Part shown: positions 1 to 5,868 of the stretch, in pieces
Layout of the letters: each line of letters starts with the position of its first letter
Position numbering within the stretch: position 1 is the stretch's first letter
DNA from: a virus
Direction: 5' to 3' (one strand)
DNA length: 48,539 nucleotides
IMG/VR virus record: IMGVR_UViG_3300035241_000028
Span: 1-48,539 of that record
Notes under the pieces: generated by a model
What the model was told of the DNA's origin: nothing
Seen by the model: the letters and a program-made list of their open reading frames with translations, nothing else
Database searches by the model: none
Made by a program: the position numbers and the translations under genes

Positions 1-127
1 AGCTCGCCCCGGGGGTGAGGTCTCTCTTAGTACTTCGGACGCTGCGGCGTTGGACAGGCCACGCTGTAACAGCACTCCGTGGCGTCCAAAGAGACTGTGC
101 CGCCAGGCGTGCTGCTGGCCTCTCTGC
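1..127. repeat. Terminal direct repeat, left copy
   Basis: Bases 1-127 are identical to 48413-48539. A perfect repeat of exactly 127 bases at both ends is what an assembler with a largest k-mer of 127 leaves on a circular or circularly permuted molecule. The true genome is therefore about 48,412 bp and the break point carries no biology. The 3' end of the first minus-strand gene lies inside the repeat. Confidence 0.95.
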
Positions 128-215
128 CTCGCGCTTGAGCAAAGACTAGAAGTCCGCGATCTATCGTAGGGTCATTGATTCGATCAAAACTAAGGGTGGT
201 AGCCTTGCGTCTCAC
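27..215 (-). CDS. Small hypothetical protein with C-terminal CC motif
   Basis: Sixty-two residues, start GTG at 215, preceded by AAGAGGTGA seven to eight bases upstream. No family is recognised. There is no signal peptide or membrane segment. The C-terminus contains ECCYSVACP, a vicinal cysteine pair with a third cysteine, which recalls the two Cys-rich secreted proteins at 266-538 and 17420-17650. The open frame continues upstream through the neighbouring gene, so the GTG is chosen on its ribosome site and on the spacing after the upstream stop at 266. It is the last gene of the leftward block before the convergent junction. Whether it is expressed is uncertain. Confidence 0.4.
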   Translation of the reverse strand: MRRKATTLSFDRINDPTIDRGLLVFAQARGREASSTPGGTVSLDATECCYSVACPTPQRPKY

Positions 216-265
216 TTGGTCACCTCTTGCCTGTGCGTAGGCGTCTGCGTAGGCGTCGTTTGGAT

Positions 266-538
266 TCAGAAGCGGATCAGGGGTGAACACTTCCACCCCC
301 ACTCGCCGCACTCGCTGGGGTACGTCCGACAGGTGGTCGTGCAAGTGCCGCTGTCGGTGTAGCAGCACCTGAGGTCCCCGCCCGCCACCGTCTCGCAGCC
401 TTCGTAGACAGACGGCATGCACATCGCCGGGACCGGCGCCGGGGCGATCAGGAGCATCGTCCCGAGGAGAACGAGGGTGGCGAGGAGCAGTTGCCTGCGT
501 CCGCGCCACCCGTCGGGATCAATCGAAGTCGTGCCCAC
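266..538 (-). CDS. Small secreted Cys-rich protein
   Basis: Ninety residues from a GTG at 538, preceded by a GGAGAGG ribosome site and two bases after the upstream gene's stop. A basic stretch (GWRGRR) is followed by a hydrophobic segment (QLLLATLVLLGTMLLIAP) and a likely cleavage region near PVPA. The mature part of about 45 residues has eight cysteines, including an adjacent pair (RCCYT) and a CTTTC motif. The same arrangement, CC then CTT..C, occurs in the secreted product of 17420-17650, so the two may be distant paralogues. Export to periplasm or medium is inferred; a disulfide-bonded fold is likely. Function is unknown. Shorter starts at the internal ATGs are possible but would shorten the signal peptide. 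Confidence 0.6.
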   Translation of the reverse strand: MGTTSIDPDGWRGRRQLLLATLVLLGTMLLIAPAPVPAMCMPSVYEGCETVAGGDLRCCYTDSGTCTTTCRTYPSECGEWGWKCSPLIRF

Positions 539-540
539 CT

Positions 541-972
541 CTACGCCCCCTCTCCAGCCGGCGGCGCGGGTGGGGCGGCGGGCGTCTTGTCGGCCTCCAC
601 GGCGGCGTCCAGGGCCTGCCGGGCGGTCTCCATCCGCGCCTGCAGAGCGTCGAGATCGTCGGCCACCTTTGCGGCGGCCGTGAGATCGATCCCGGGGTTG
701 GCAGCCAGCGCGTCCGCCACCGCCTGCTTCAAGCGGTCTCCGAACGTGGCGATGTCGGCGCGGGCGGCTTCGTTCGAGGCGAGGAGAAGATCCACCTTGG
801 CGGTCGTCTCCGTGCCCTCGGCGACCAGCCGGTCGAGGATTTCTTGATTCGTTGCCATCTGTCGTTCCATCCTTTCCATGCGAGCGTTGAAAGAACGCAA
901 GCCCTGAGCGATGTCCGCCAGAGCGTGCTCGGTCGGCGTTAATCTGCGGCTGAAGAAGCCGAGGAGCGGCAC
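541..972 (-). CDS. Coiled-coil protein, unknown function
   Basis: About 143 residues starting with GTG at 972, directly after the upstream gene's stop at 973. Nearly the whole chain is predicted helix with heptad-like spacing (residues 15-130), rich in Ala, Leu, Glu and Met, and it ends in an Ala/Pro tail. There is no signal peptide or membrane span. It is translationally coupled to 973-1644, whose C-terminal half is also helical, so the two may interact. No family can be named. Confidence 0.65.
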   Translation of the reverse strand: MPLLGFFSRRLTPTEHALADIAQGLRSFNARMERMERQMATNQEILDRLVAEGTETTAKVDLLLASNEAARADIATFGDRLKQAVADALAANPGIDLTAAAKVADDLDALQARMETARQALDAAVEADKTPAAPPAPPAGEGA

Positions 973-1644
973 CTATGCGCCTCCCTCCGCGATTAGGCTG
1001 AGGACCCCAGCCAGGAATCGCCGCAGCTCTGGCGCGGGGCGATCCCCGAGGGTCGAGCCGAAGATCTCCACGGTGGATCGGATCGACTTCAGGGCTGTCA
1101 GCGCTCCGTCCTCGCGCGAGGGGACGCTGACCCGCGCCGCGAGGGCTGCCTCGATTCGCTGGACGCCCGCCTCCAGGTTGGAAGTCCTGAGCGCGATCGT
1201 CTCCAAGAGCTGCAGGTCGCTCTGCGGCTCGAACGGCGCCGGCGTGGTTGGCGTCCCCGGCGTGGCGGGGGGCTGGGCGGTGCCGGGCTGCTGCGGGACG
1301 ATCTTCCCGGCGGCGATGGCCAGCTTGAGGACGAGGGCTCCCGCGCCCTCGACGAAGTCCAGGTCTGAAAGATCCCAGCGATCCGAGACCCGGTCCGCAC
1401 CCAACATCTCGCGGGCCAGCTCGACAGTCACCTGCGAGAGGTCGCCGCTCCCGTGGCCGCCCACCTTGTTGCGGGCCGGCCAGTCCTTCACGCGCAGGCC
1501 GTCCGGGTTGCCGTAACGCAAGGCGGCATCGACCTGCGTCGGGTCGAAGGTGCCGCGCTTCTCTTCTCCGGTTTGCTGATCCAGCCAGGCCGCGACTTCG
1601 AGTCCGGCCTCCTTGAGCTTCTGTCCGATTGTCGCCATTCCCAT
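973..1644 (-). CDS. Hypothetical protein, Pro-rich linker with helical C-terminus
   Basis: About 223 residues. The N-terminal 115 residues look globular. A Pro/Thr-rich linker follows (around residues 118-140), then a helical segment that may form a coiled coil (LLETIALRTSNLEAGVQRIE). It starts with ATG immediately after the stop of the zinc-finger gene, with AAGGAG overlapping that stop; a second ATG two codons on is equally possible. No catalytic motif or family is recognised. It forms a coupled unit with its two neighbours. Confidence 0.7.
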   Translation of the reverse strand: MGMATIGQKLKEAGLEVAAWLDQQTGEEKRGTFDPTQVDAALRYGNPDGLRVKDWPARNKVGGHGSGDLSQVTVELAREMLGADRVSDRWDLSDLDFVEGAGALVLKLAIAAGKIVPQQPGTAQPPATPGTPTTPAPFEPQSDLQLLETIALRTSNLEAGVQRIEAALAARVSVPSREDGALTALKSIRSTVEIFGSTLGDRPAPELRRFLAGVLSLIAEGGA

Positions 1645-2049
1645 TCACTTCTCCTTTGCGGCCGGAGCCGCGGCTATGTCGGGATGCTTTGTCTTCATGT
1701 GGCGGGCTACGTTCTGGAAGGTCCGGTTGCAACAGGGGCACACCCCGGCGCTGACACGACTCAGCTTCCGCGCCGTCTTCGCGTGCTCGGCCGCCTCGGC
1801 CTCCAATCGCTGTTCGACCCATCGGCGGGCCTGTTGCTCGGAAGCGAGCTGCTTCTCCAGCTTCGCCTTTTCCGACACCCCTGGAACCATGCCGCCCCAG
1901 GGGCAAGCGGGGTTCGGACACCTGACCGTGGCCCCCTCCTCTGTGTGGCGACGCAACAGATGCCAAGGTATCGCGAACACCGTTCCGCAACCTTCGCAGG
2001 TTATCTGATGGAGGGTCACTTCGTAGGCGAGGGTCCGCGCTGCCATCAC
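1645..2049 (-). CDS. Phage zinc-finger protein (CxxC plus C2H2)
   Basis: A protein of about 134 residues with two metal sites. The N-terminal site is CEGCG, followed about 25 residues later by CPNPAC. The C-terminal site, CPCCNRTF then HMKTKH, is a C2H2-type finger. A helical, probably coiled-coil linker rich in Glu, Ala and Arg joins them. Small proteins with this exact layout and the GVCPCCNRTF..L.RHM.TKHP finger recur in GC-rich phages, usually as hypothetical proteins. Nucleic-acid or protein binding is inferred; no target can be named. The start is GTG at 2049 (or the ATG right after it), overlapping the upstream stop by four bases. Confidence 0.8.
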   Translation of the reverse strand: MMAARTLAYEVTLHQITCEGCGTVFAIPWHLLRRHTEEGATVRCPNPACPWGGMVPGVSEKAKLEKQLASEQQARRWVEQRLEAEAAEHAKTARKLSRVSAGVCPCCNRTFQNVARHMKTKHPDIAAAPAAKEK

Positions 2050-2372
2050 GCCTCCGGCTTGCCGCTCGGGTCCAGCGCGCCGCCGTTGTCGGCCGGCGCC
2101 TCGAAGATGGCGTCCATGGCCGTGGCGTGCTCTTTGACAAGGGACCTGCAGACGGCCTCGACCAGGCCGTCCAGCAGGAGCTTGCCCTCCAGGGTCCTAC
2201 TGGCGATCTCCACCTGGACGCGTCCCAGGGGGGCGTTCCCGATGGCCCTTGCGGTGTCGCGGACCATCCGCTCGGCCTTGTCCGACAGCGGGATCAACAT
2301 GCGGGCCGGCTGCTTGGGCTTCTCTCCCGCGTCCGGGTTGATGCCGATGGGTGCCGGGCTAGGTCGTGACAT
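2046..2372 (-). CDS. Hypothetical protein
   Basis: About 108 residues, with no recognised domain, signal or membrane span. The centre (LSDKAERMVRDTARAIGN) and the segment LEGKLLLDGLVEAVCRSLVKEH are probably helical; both ends are Pro/Ala rich and likely disordered. It overlaps both neighbours by a few bases, as is typical of this operon. Confidence 0.6.
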   Translation of the reverse strand: MSRPSPAPIGINPDAGEKPKQPARMLIPLSDKAERMVRDTARAIGNAPLGRVQVEIASRTLEGKLLLDGLVEAVCRSLVKEHATAMDAIFEAPADNGGALDPSGKPEA

Positions 2373-2646
2373 CGGGGTCTCCCCGCCGGGTGATGATGTA
2401 GGTCTCCGGCGAGCGGCTTTGCGGATCGCCGAAGCGAATATCGAACGCGTTCAGCGGGGCGCCGCAGTCCAACCCCTCCAGCTTCGCGAGGAACAGCTCG
2501 GGGCGCATCGCGAGGTACTCCATCGGCAACTCTTCCACCTTGATCGACTCGCCGGGCTCCAAATCGCGAAGGGCGAACGCGACGGGGAAAAGCGGGTTCG
2601 TCTTCTCCTGGGGCGGAACGTAGGGAGCGGTTCGCGAGACCTTCAT
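2359..2646 (-). CDS. Hypothetical protein
   Basis: Ninety-five residues starting MKVSRTAPYVPPQE. The composition is acidic and mixed alpha/beta (YIITRRGDPDVTT at the end). No known motif is visible. The ATG overlaps the stop of the upstream gene, so translational coupling is likely. Confidence 0.6.
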   Translation of the reverse strand: MKVSRTAPYVPPQEKTNPLFPVAFALRDLEPGESIKVEELPMEYLAMRPELFLAKLEGLDCGAPLNAFDIRFGDPQSRSPETYIITRRGDPDVTT

Positions 2647-2852
2647 GGCTGGCCCCCCTCCATGGCTTCCTTGCTCGGCCCGTAGTAACGGCTCAGCGCG
2701 ACCAGCTTTTCGAGGTCGGTCACCAGAATGGATGCCTCCCTCGCGGTGTTGCCCGCGCTTGCCTCGGTGGCCTCACGCTTCAGATTCTGAAACTCCCAAA
2801 GCGCTCGGTTGAGACACTCATCGGCTGCCTTGAATCGCTCGGTCACGTTCAT
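2643..2852 (-). CDS. Small helical hypothetical protein
   Basis: Sixty-nine residues, mostly amphipathic helix (FKAADECLNRALWEFQNLKREA). The ATG at 2852 has GGAGAAGG just upstream, so it is probably read from its own ribosome site. Its first 35 bases overlap the end of the long frame running on from rusA. Function unknown. Confidence 0.6.
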   Translation of the reverse strand: MNVTERFKAADECLNRALWEFQNLKREATEASAGNTAREASILVTDLEKLVALSRYYGPSKEAMEGGQP

Positions 2853-3555
2853 CCTTCTCCTCCTCGAAAAGAGCCGGCTGCGAGGCCGGCGGTTGGGTTT
2901 GATTGGTAGGGGCGGAGGGAATTGAACCCTCTGTCATCTGATTGAAAGTCAGAGCGCTCGACCGTTCGCGCCCGCCCCCAAGGTTGGTAGGGCTGGCGGG
3001 AATCGAACCCGCTAGATCTTCGGGATGAGAACCCGGCCGCTCACCGTTCGCGCTCAGCCCCTCATTATCCAGCGCGCGCACCCGGATCTCGACGAAGGGC
3101 GCTTCCCCTTGCGCGCCCCAAGCCTTCCTCACGCGCAGGTCGGCGATCTGACCGTCATCGTCCCACAAGACAGCCTCGCCGGCGTCGCCGATCGCTTTGG
3201 CGAGGTTGTCGCAATTGCCGTACCGTCCGGTATGCAGGCGGCGCGGAATCGGCTCCCGCTTCCGATGCTTCGAGGCCGGCAGGGCAAAGACGGCGGTGAT
3301 CTCGACGGCGAGCGGGGCGCTACCGAAGTAGGAGCCGCGCACGTGCCCCGGCGGCCAGTCGCCGGCGTCCACCGCTGCCCGGTACATCCGCTCCTGGAGG
3401 TCCACCTTGTAGTGACGTACCTTGGCCGGCTGCCGAACGGTGACGCCCTCGCGACCATCCTTCGCCTTCCACCGACCGACCTTGCCCTGGTTCTGCGGCA
3501 CCGGCTCGCCCGGCACCAGAACGACCAGCGTGCGCTCGGTGGGCTGGTCAGCCAT
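2818..3555 (-). CDS. rusA: RusA-like Holliday junction resolvase with tRNA-derived C-terminal read-through
   Basis: RusA is a homodimeric endonuclease that cuts Holliday junctions; in phages it resolves recombination or replication intermediates before packaging. Residues 1-165 carry the family signature: an early GEPVPQNQGK strand, CDNLAKAIGDA (Asp116, Asp124) and WDDDGQIADL (Asp132-134), which contain the metal-binding acidic residues. The remaining 80 residues are unusual because the frame passes straight through two sense-strand tRNA-Glu genes, producing SIPASPTN and SIPSAPTN stretches, and stops only inside the next gene. The conserved domain ends where the first tRNA begins, so the tail is probably acquired and may not be functional. 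The start ATG lies three bases after the upstream stop. Confidence 0.85.
   Translation of the reverse strand: MADQPTERTLVVLVPGEPVPQNQGKVGRWKAKDGREGVTVRQPAKVRHYKVDLQERMYRAAVDAGDWPPGHVRGSYFGSAPLAVEITAVFALPASKHRKREPIPRRLHTGRYGNCDNLAKAIGDAGEAVLWDDDGQIADLRVRKAWGAQGEAPFVEIRVRALDNEGLSANGERPGSHPEDLAGSIPASPTNLGGGRERSSALTFNQMTEGSIPSAPTNQTQPPASQPALFEEEKDERDRAIQGSR
2904..2979 (-). tRNA. tRNA-Glu (anticodon UUC)
   Basis: On the minus strand this folds as a 76-base cloverleaf. The acceptor is GGGGGCG/CGCCCCT, with a G-U first pair. The D stem is CGC/GCG with GG in the loop. The anticodon stem is TCTGA/TCAGA around CTTTCAA, giving UUC, and the T arm is GAGGG-TTCAATT-CCCTC. The 3' CCA is encoded. Position 8 is G instead of the nearly universal U, and the D stem is short, so it may be slightly degenerate. 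It lies in the rusA frame, five bases downstream of the second tRNA-Glu. Confidence 0.88.
2985..3061 (-). tRNA. tRNA-Glu (anticodon CUC)
   Basis: A 77-base cloverleaf on the minus strand. The acceptor is GGGGCTG/CAGCCCT (first pair G-U), the D stem CGC/GCG, and the T arm GCGGG-TTCGATT-CCCGC, with encoded CCA. The anticodon loop TTCTCAT gives CUC; its stem CCGGG/CCCGA has one mismatch at the top. Position 8 is A, not U. The D arm is nearly identical to that of the neighbouring tRNA-Glu(UUC), suggesting duplication followed by anticodon divergence. Its 5' end falls at codon 165 of rusA. Confidence 0.85.
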
Positions 3556-3558
3556 TGC

Positions 3559-3852
3559 TCAGCCCCCGTCCCCTTCCTCGTCCTCGCCGGTGTCGGTCCG
3601 CACCTTCACGGACTCCTTCCCGGCCTCCAACCACAGCTCGATCCCGTCGACCTTGTACTCGTCAACCCCCATGTCGTGCATCCGGGCGGCGATCAGCGAC
3701 GCCTTTTGCTTCTCCAAAACTTCGTTAGCTCCATGCGGCGGGCTCGGACGTCGTAGAGGCTCCAGGCCGAGGGCATGCAGCTCCTCGTCCCGCTCCGCGC
3801 TCTTGGTTCCCTCGATCTCCTTCTGGCCTGGCTGAGATTTCTTGCCGGCCAC
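3559..3852 (-). CDS. Hypothetical phage protein
   Basis: Ninety-seven residues from a GTG at 3852 with GGAGG six bases upstream; the open frame extends further but this start has the only good ribosome site. The N-terminus is basic (AGKKSQPGQKEIEGTK), the middle is helical (EVLEKQKASLIAARMHDMGV) and the C-terminus strongly acidic (TGEDEEGDGG). No family is recognised. It sits four bases before rusA and is probably co-translated with it. Confidence 0.6.
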   Translation of the reverse strand: MAGKKSQPGQKEIEGTKSAERDEELHALGLEPLRRPSPPHGANEVLEKQKASLIAARMHDMGVDEYKVDGIELWLEAGKESVKVRTDTGEDEEGDGG

Positions 3853-3854
3853 GG

Positions 3855-4406
3855 CTACCTCCGCAGACAGGACTGCACCCCGACCAGGTAGTCCGCGCAC
3901 GCTTGTAGCTTCTCTCGCCGGCTGCTGGTCAAAGCGCGCCAGCCCTGGGACTCCAGCAAGGCACCCACGCACGCCGGCGAGGGCGGTTCAGGACAGGAGG
4001 GGGTCACCGAGGCCGCGGCGCTCTCCGCCCGTGGCGCCGCCGTGACAGCGCACAGGAGCTGCGCCAGCGGCACCTGTTCGCACGTCCGGGCCAGCTGGCG
4101 GCTCTTGACCACCGAGGTCTGGCAGTAAGCCTGCAGCGCCGGGAGTCCGGAACACGCCTGCACGACCTGCGTCCCTCCCCGACCGCTGGCGCAGCCGGCC
4201 AACAGCATCAGCAGCAGGGCCGCGGCGGGCAGGGCCTTGACGGAGCGCTTCACGGCCCGCAGCGCGGCCAACACGATTGCGCAGGTGGCCTTATAGCCGG
4301 CGGCGGAAAACGTTCCCTTCTTCGCCCGCCATTCACTCTCTTCGGCACTAATGGCCGCCAACGCCGCTGTCTTTTCGATCATCTTCCGTTTCACGTTCCG
4401 TTTCAC
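3855..4406 (-). CDS. Putative lipoprotein with cytoplasmic N-terminal extension
   Basis: From the GTG at 4406 (AAAGGAGG four bases upstream) the product is 183 residues. Around residues 60-72 is a hydrophobic stretch ending in a lipobox, LLMLLAGC, normally found within the first 30 residues of a lipoprotein. An internal GTG at 4253 would give VKRSVKALPAAALLLMLLAGC at the very N-terminus, a textbook lipoprotein signal, but it lacks a ribosome site. Either two products are made or the long form is an inner-membrane protein. The exported part has about eight cysteines. The start region contains a tandem 12-base repeat (two copies of GTGAAACGGAAC/G), which duplicates the possible GTG. Function unknown; a surface or lysis role is speculative. 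Confidence 0.6.
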   Translation of the reverse strand: MKRNVKRKMIEKTAALAAISAEESEWRAKKGTFSAAGYKATCAIVLAALRAVKRSVKALPAAALLLMLLAGCASGRGGTQVVQACSGLPALQAYCQTSVVKSRQLARTCEQVPLAQLLCAVTAAPRAESAAASVTPSCPEPPSPACVGALLESQGWRALTSSRREKLQACADYLVGVQSCLRR

Positions 4407-4546
4407 GTTCCCTCCTTTCGGGAGATTTGAGGTTCGCTCAAGTCCCGGCAGCGGCCCGCGGCTGCTCCCTGCCTTCCTTCGCGGACCCACTTCGCGCGGA
4501 AGCTCGCGCTGATGGCGTCGGCGAATTGATGGCCGCTGCCGAGACT

Positions 4547-4906
4547 TCAGCCAATCTCGCCGCTCCTGATCCGGGCGGCAAGGGCCACCGGGCACACCCG
4601 AAGGTGCTGCTCGCTCTCGCCTGGAACGTTTTCCCACAGATCTTCCGGCCAGAACTCGAAGTCGTTGGGGCCGTCTTCCGGGCAGGCGCACCCCGACGCC
4701 TCGACGCCGGCGGCGATCGCCTCGCGGAGGGCGTCCCGCTCGGCGACGAGGCGAAGGATCTCGCGCGATGCTGGCCCCGAATACGCTGGATTCTTCCAAC
4801 CCCAGTGCCCCCTCAGCCGCATGTAGCACCCTTCGCCGGTCACCCGATGCTCCCAGCCGCCCTCCTGCCATTCGTGCTCGGCAACCATCGGCCGCTCGTC
4901 GCTCAT
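4547..4906 (-). CDS. Hypothetical protein
   Basis: About 119 residues from ATG 4906, with GGAGAGAAG upstream. It is Trp-rich and acidic (HEWQEGGWEHRVTGEGCYMRLRGHWGW, then a helix REILRLVAERDALREAIAAG, then CACPEDGPNDFEFWPEDLWENV). A pair of cysteines (CAC) and later VCP might bind metal. No family is recognised. It overlaps the upstream gene by four bases; about 140 bases downstream separate it from the lipoprotein gene and hold only that gene's ribosome site. Confidence 0.55.
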   Translation of the reverse strand: MSDERPMVAEHEWQEGGWEHRVTGEGCYMRLRGHWGWKNPAYSGPASREILRLVAERDALREAIAAGVEASGCACPEDGPNDFEFWPEDLWENVPGESEQHLRVCPVALAARIRSGEIG

Positions 4907-5139
4907 GTCTTCTCTCCGAGCCGCTCCAGCAGGGCTTCCAGGGCGGCGATGGCGCGTTCGTATCTCCACCGACCCTGCGTGCCGGCCTCGAATCTGTTTG
5001 CCCGCCCCCGCTCCGTCCTGATCCGCCGCTTGATGGCGGCGATAACCTCGTCGCGAGCCAAAAGGTTGCCGTTTGGGGAGAGGTGGACCCCCTCGTTTTG
5101 TCCAAACACGGCCACATACCGCTTCAGCTGCTTCGCCAT
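4903..5139 (-). CDS. Hypothetical protein
   Basis: Seventy-eight residues starting MAKQLKRYVAVFGQ. The ATG shares its A with the upstream TGA stop, so the two are coupled. The C-terminal half is helical (RYERAIAALEALLERLGEKT). No motif or family is recognised. Confidence 0.6.
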   Translation of the reverse strand: MAKQLKRYVAVFGQNEGVHLSPNGNLLARDEVIAAIKRRIRTERGRANRFEAGTQGRWRYERAIAALEALLERLGEKT

Positions 5140-5357
5140 CAGCCGGCCCTCCGCTCGTCGCCGATCCAATCCTCCGCGTCGATCGATCCGGCCTCGATGT
5201 GATCGGCAATCATGTAGAGCTCCCGGCGCACCTCCAGGTCCGGGAGAAGGCTGGCCCGCCGCCTGATTCTCCGGGCGAGGAGGTCACGCAGCTCTGACTT
5301 GGCGCGCTGCCGCGCCCTCCACCCCTTGCTCCCCGGTCTCGGTATCGGACTTGCCAT
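5139..5357 (-). CDS. Small basic protein, first gene of a leftward operon
   Basis: Seventy-two residues, very basic at the N-terminus (many Arg/Lys in residues 8-35), acidic at the C-terminus (IDAEDWIGDERR). No helix-turn-helix is evident. Its ATG lies six bases after a -10 hexamer, so the message would start at or next to the AUG: a leaderless gene with no ribosome site. It heads the leftward run through 4903-5139 and 4547-4906. Confidence 0.6.
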   Translation of the reverse strand: MASPIPRPGSKGWRARQRAKSELRDLLARRIRRRASLLPDLEVRRELYMIADHIEAGSIDAEDWIGDERRAG

Positions 5358-5363
5358 GCACTT

Positions 5364-5393
5364 ATGCTAGACTAGGTCCGGACAAGATGTCAA
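5364..5393 (-). promoter_or_regulatory. Sigma70-like promoter, leaderless, leftward
   Basis: On the minus strand TTGACA (5393-5388) is followed by an 18-base spacer and TAGCAT (5369-5364); the ATG of 5139-5357 begins seven bases after the -10. The spacer contains the perfect palindrome GTCCGGAC and the symmetric CTAGtCTAG, both plausible operators. Confidence 0.65.
5365..5373 (+). promoter_or_regulatory. Possible extended -10 promoter, rightward
   Basis: TGCTAGACT reads as TGn plus a -10-like TAGACT on the plus strand, without a good -35. The same nine bases occur at 23019-23027 just before another rightward gene. Here the first rightward gene starts 45 bases on, with its own ribosome site. 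Confidence 0.35.
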
Positions 5394-5417
5394 CCCCAAT
5401 CTTCGAAAGGAGCCGAG

Positions 5418-5642
5418 ATGAACCCAACCGTCTTGCAAGAGAGAATCGCCGAGATCGTCCTGGCAGCTGTCGCGGAGGAGCGGACTCGCGTCCGCCGCGA
5501 GCTGCTGGCGTCCGTCGAGGAGGCCGCGTGGGACACGGCCGCCTCGACAGGAGCACAGCTTCCCGGATGCTTGGTTGTGGATCTAGACGATCTCCGAGCT
5601 GCCCTAGACAAGATCGCCCCCGAGGAGGTCTCCAATGGATGA
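5418..5642 (+). CDS. Small helical hypothetical protein, first gene of rightward cassette
   Basis: Seventy-four residues, predicted largely helical (LQERIAEIVLAAVAEERTRVRRELL). The ATG has a good AAAGGAG site. It heads a run of five rightward genes inside an otherwise leftward arm. No family is recognised. Confidence 0.6.
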   Translation: MNPTVLQERIAEIVLAAVAEERTRVRRELLASVEEAAWDTAASTGAQLPGCLVVDLDDLRAALDKIAPEEVSNG

Positions 5643-5868
5643 GCCGACCATCAAGCTGCTCGCCGAGTCGATCGCCCGGGATCTCTTCACCAGCCGCCTC
5701 CGCCCGGACGAGGTGGCTACGCATTTGGCGCTGATGTCCGAGTCCGCAGTCGGGACCCGCTCTCGCTACCTCGGCGGCTGGTGCGAGAGCGCGGTTGCCA
5801 CCCTGATCGCCCGCAGGCTGAGGCTCGCCTCCGCCCTAGCCCGAGAGACGGAGGTGCTCCATGGCTGA
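5635..5868 (+). CDS. Small hypothetical protein
   Basis: Seventy-seven residues, mostly helical (IKLLAESIARDLFTSR; ESAVATLIARRLRLASALARE). The start overlaps the upstream gene by eight bases, so the two are coupled. Function unknown. Confidence 0.6.
   Translation: MDEPTIKLLAESIARDLFTSRLRPDEVATHLALMSESAVGTRSRYLGGWCESAVATLIARRLRLASALARETEVLHG

Noticed and set aside
1-127. Terminal repeat as biological direct terminal repeat or att site
   Set aside because: Its length equals a common assembly k-mer and it cuts through a gene; an artefact of circular assembly is the simpler reading.
266-2140. A 624-codon open frame on the minus strand
   Set aside because: Only its last 90 codons look like protein; the rest is Arg/Gly/Pro-rich shadow of three well-supported genes in other frames.
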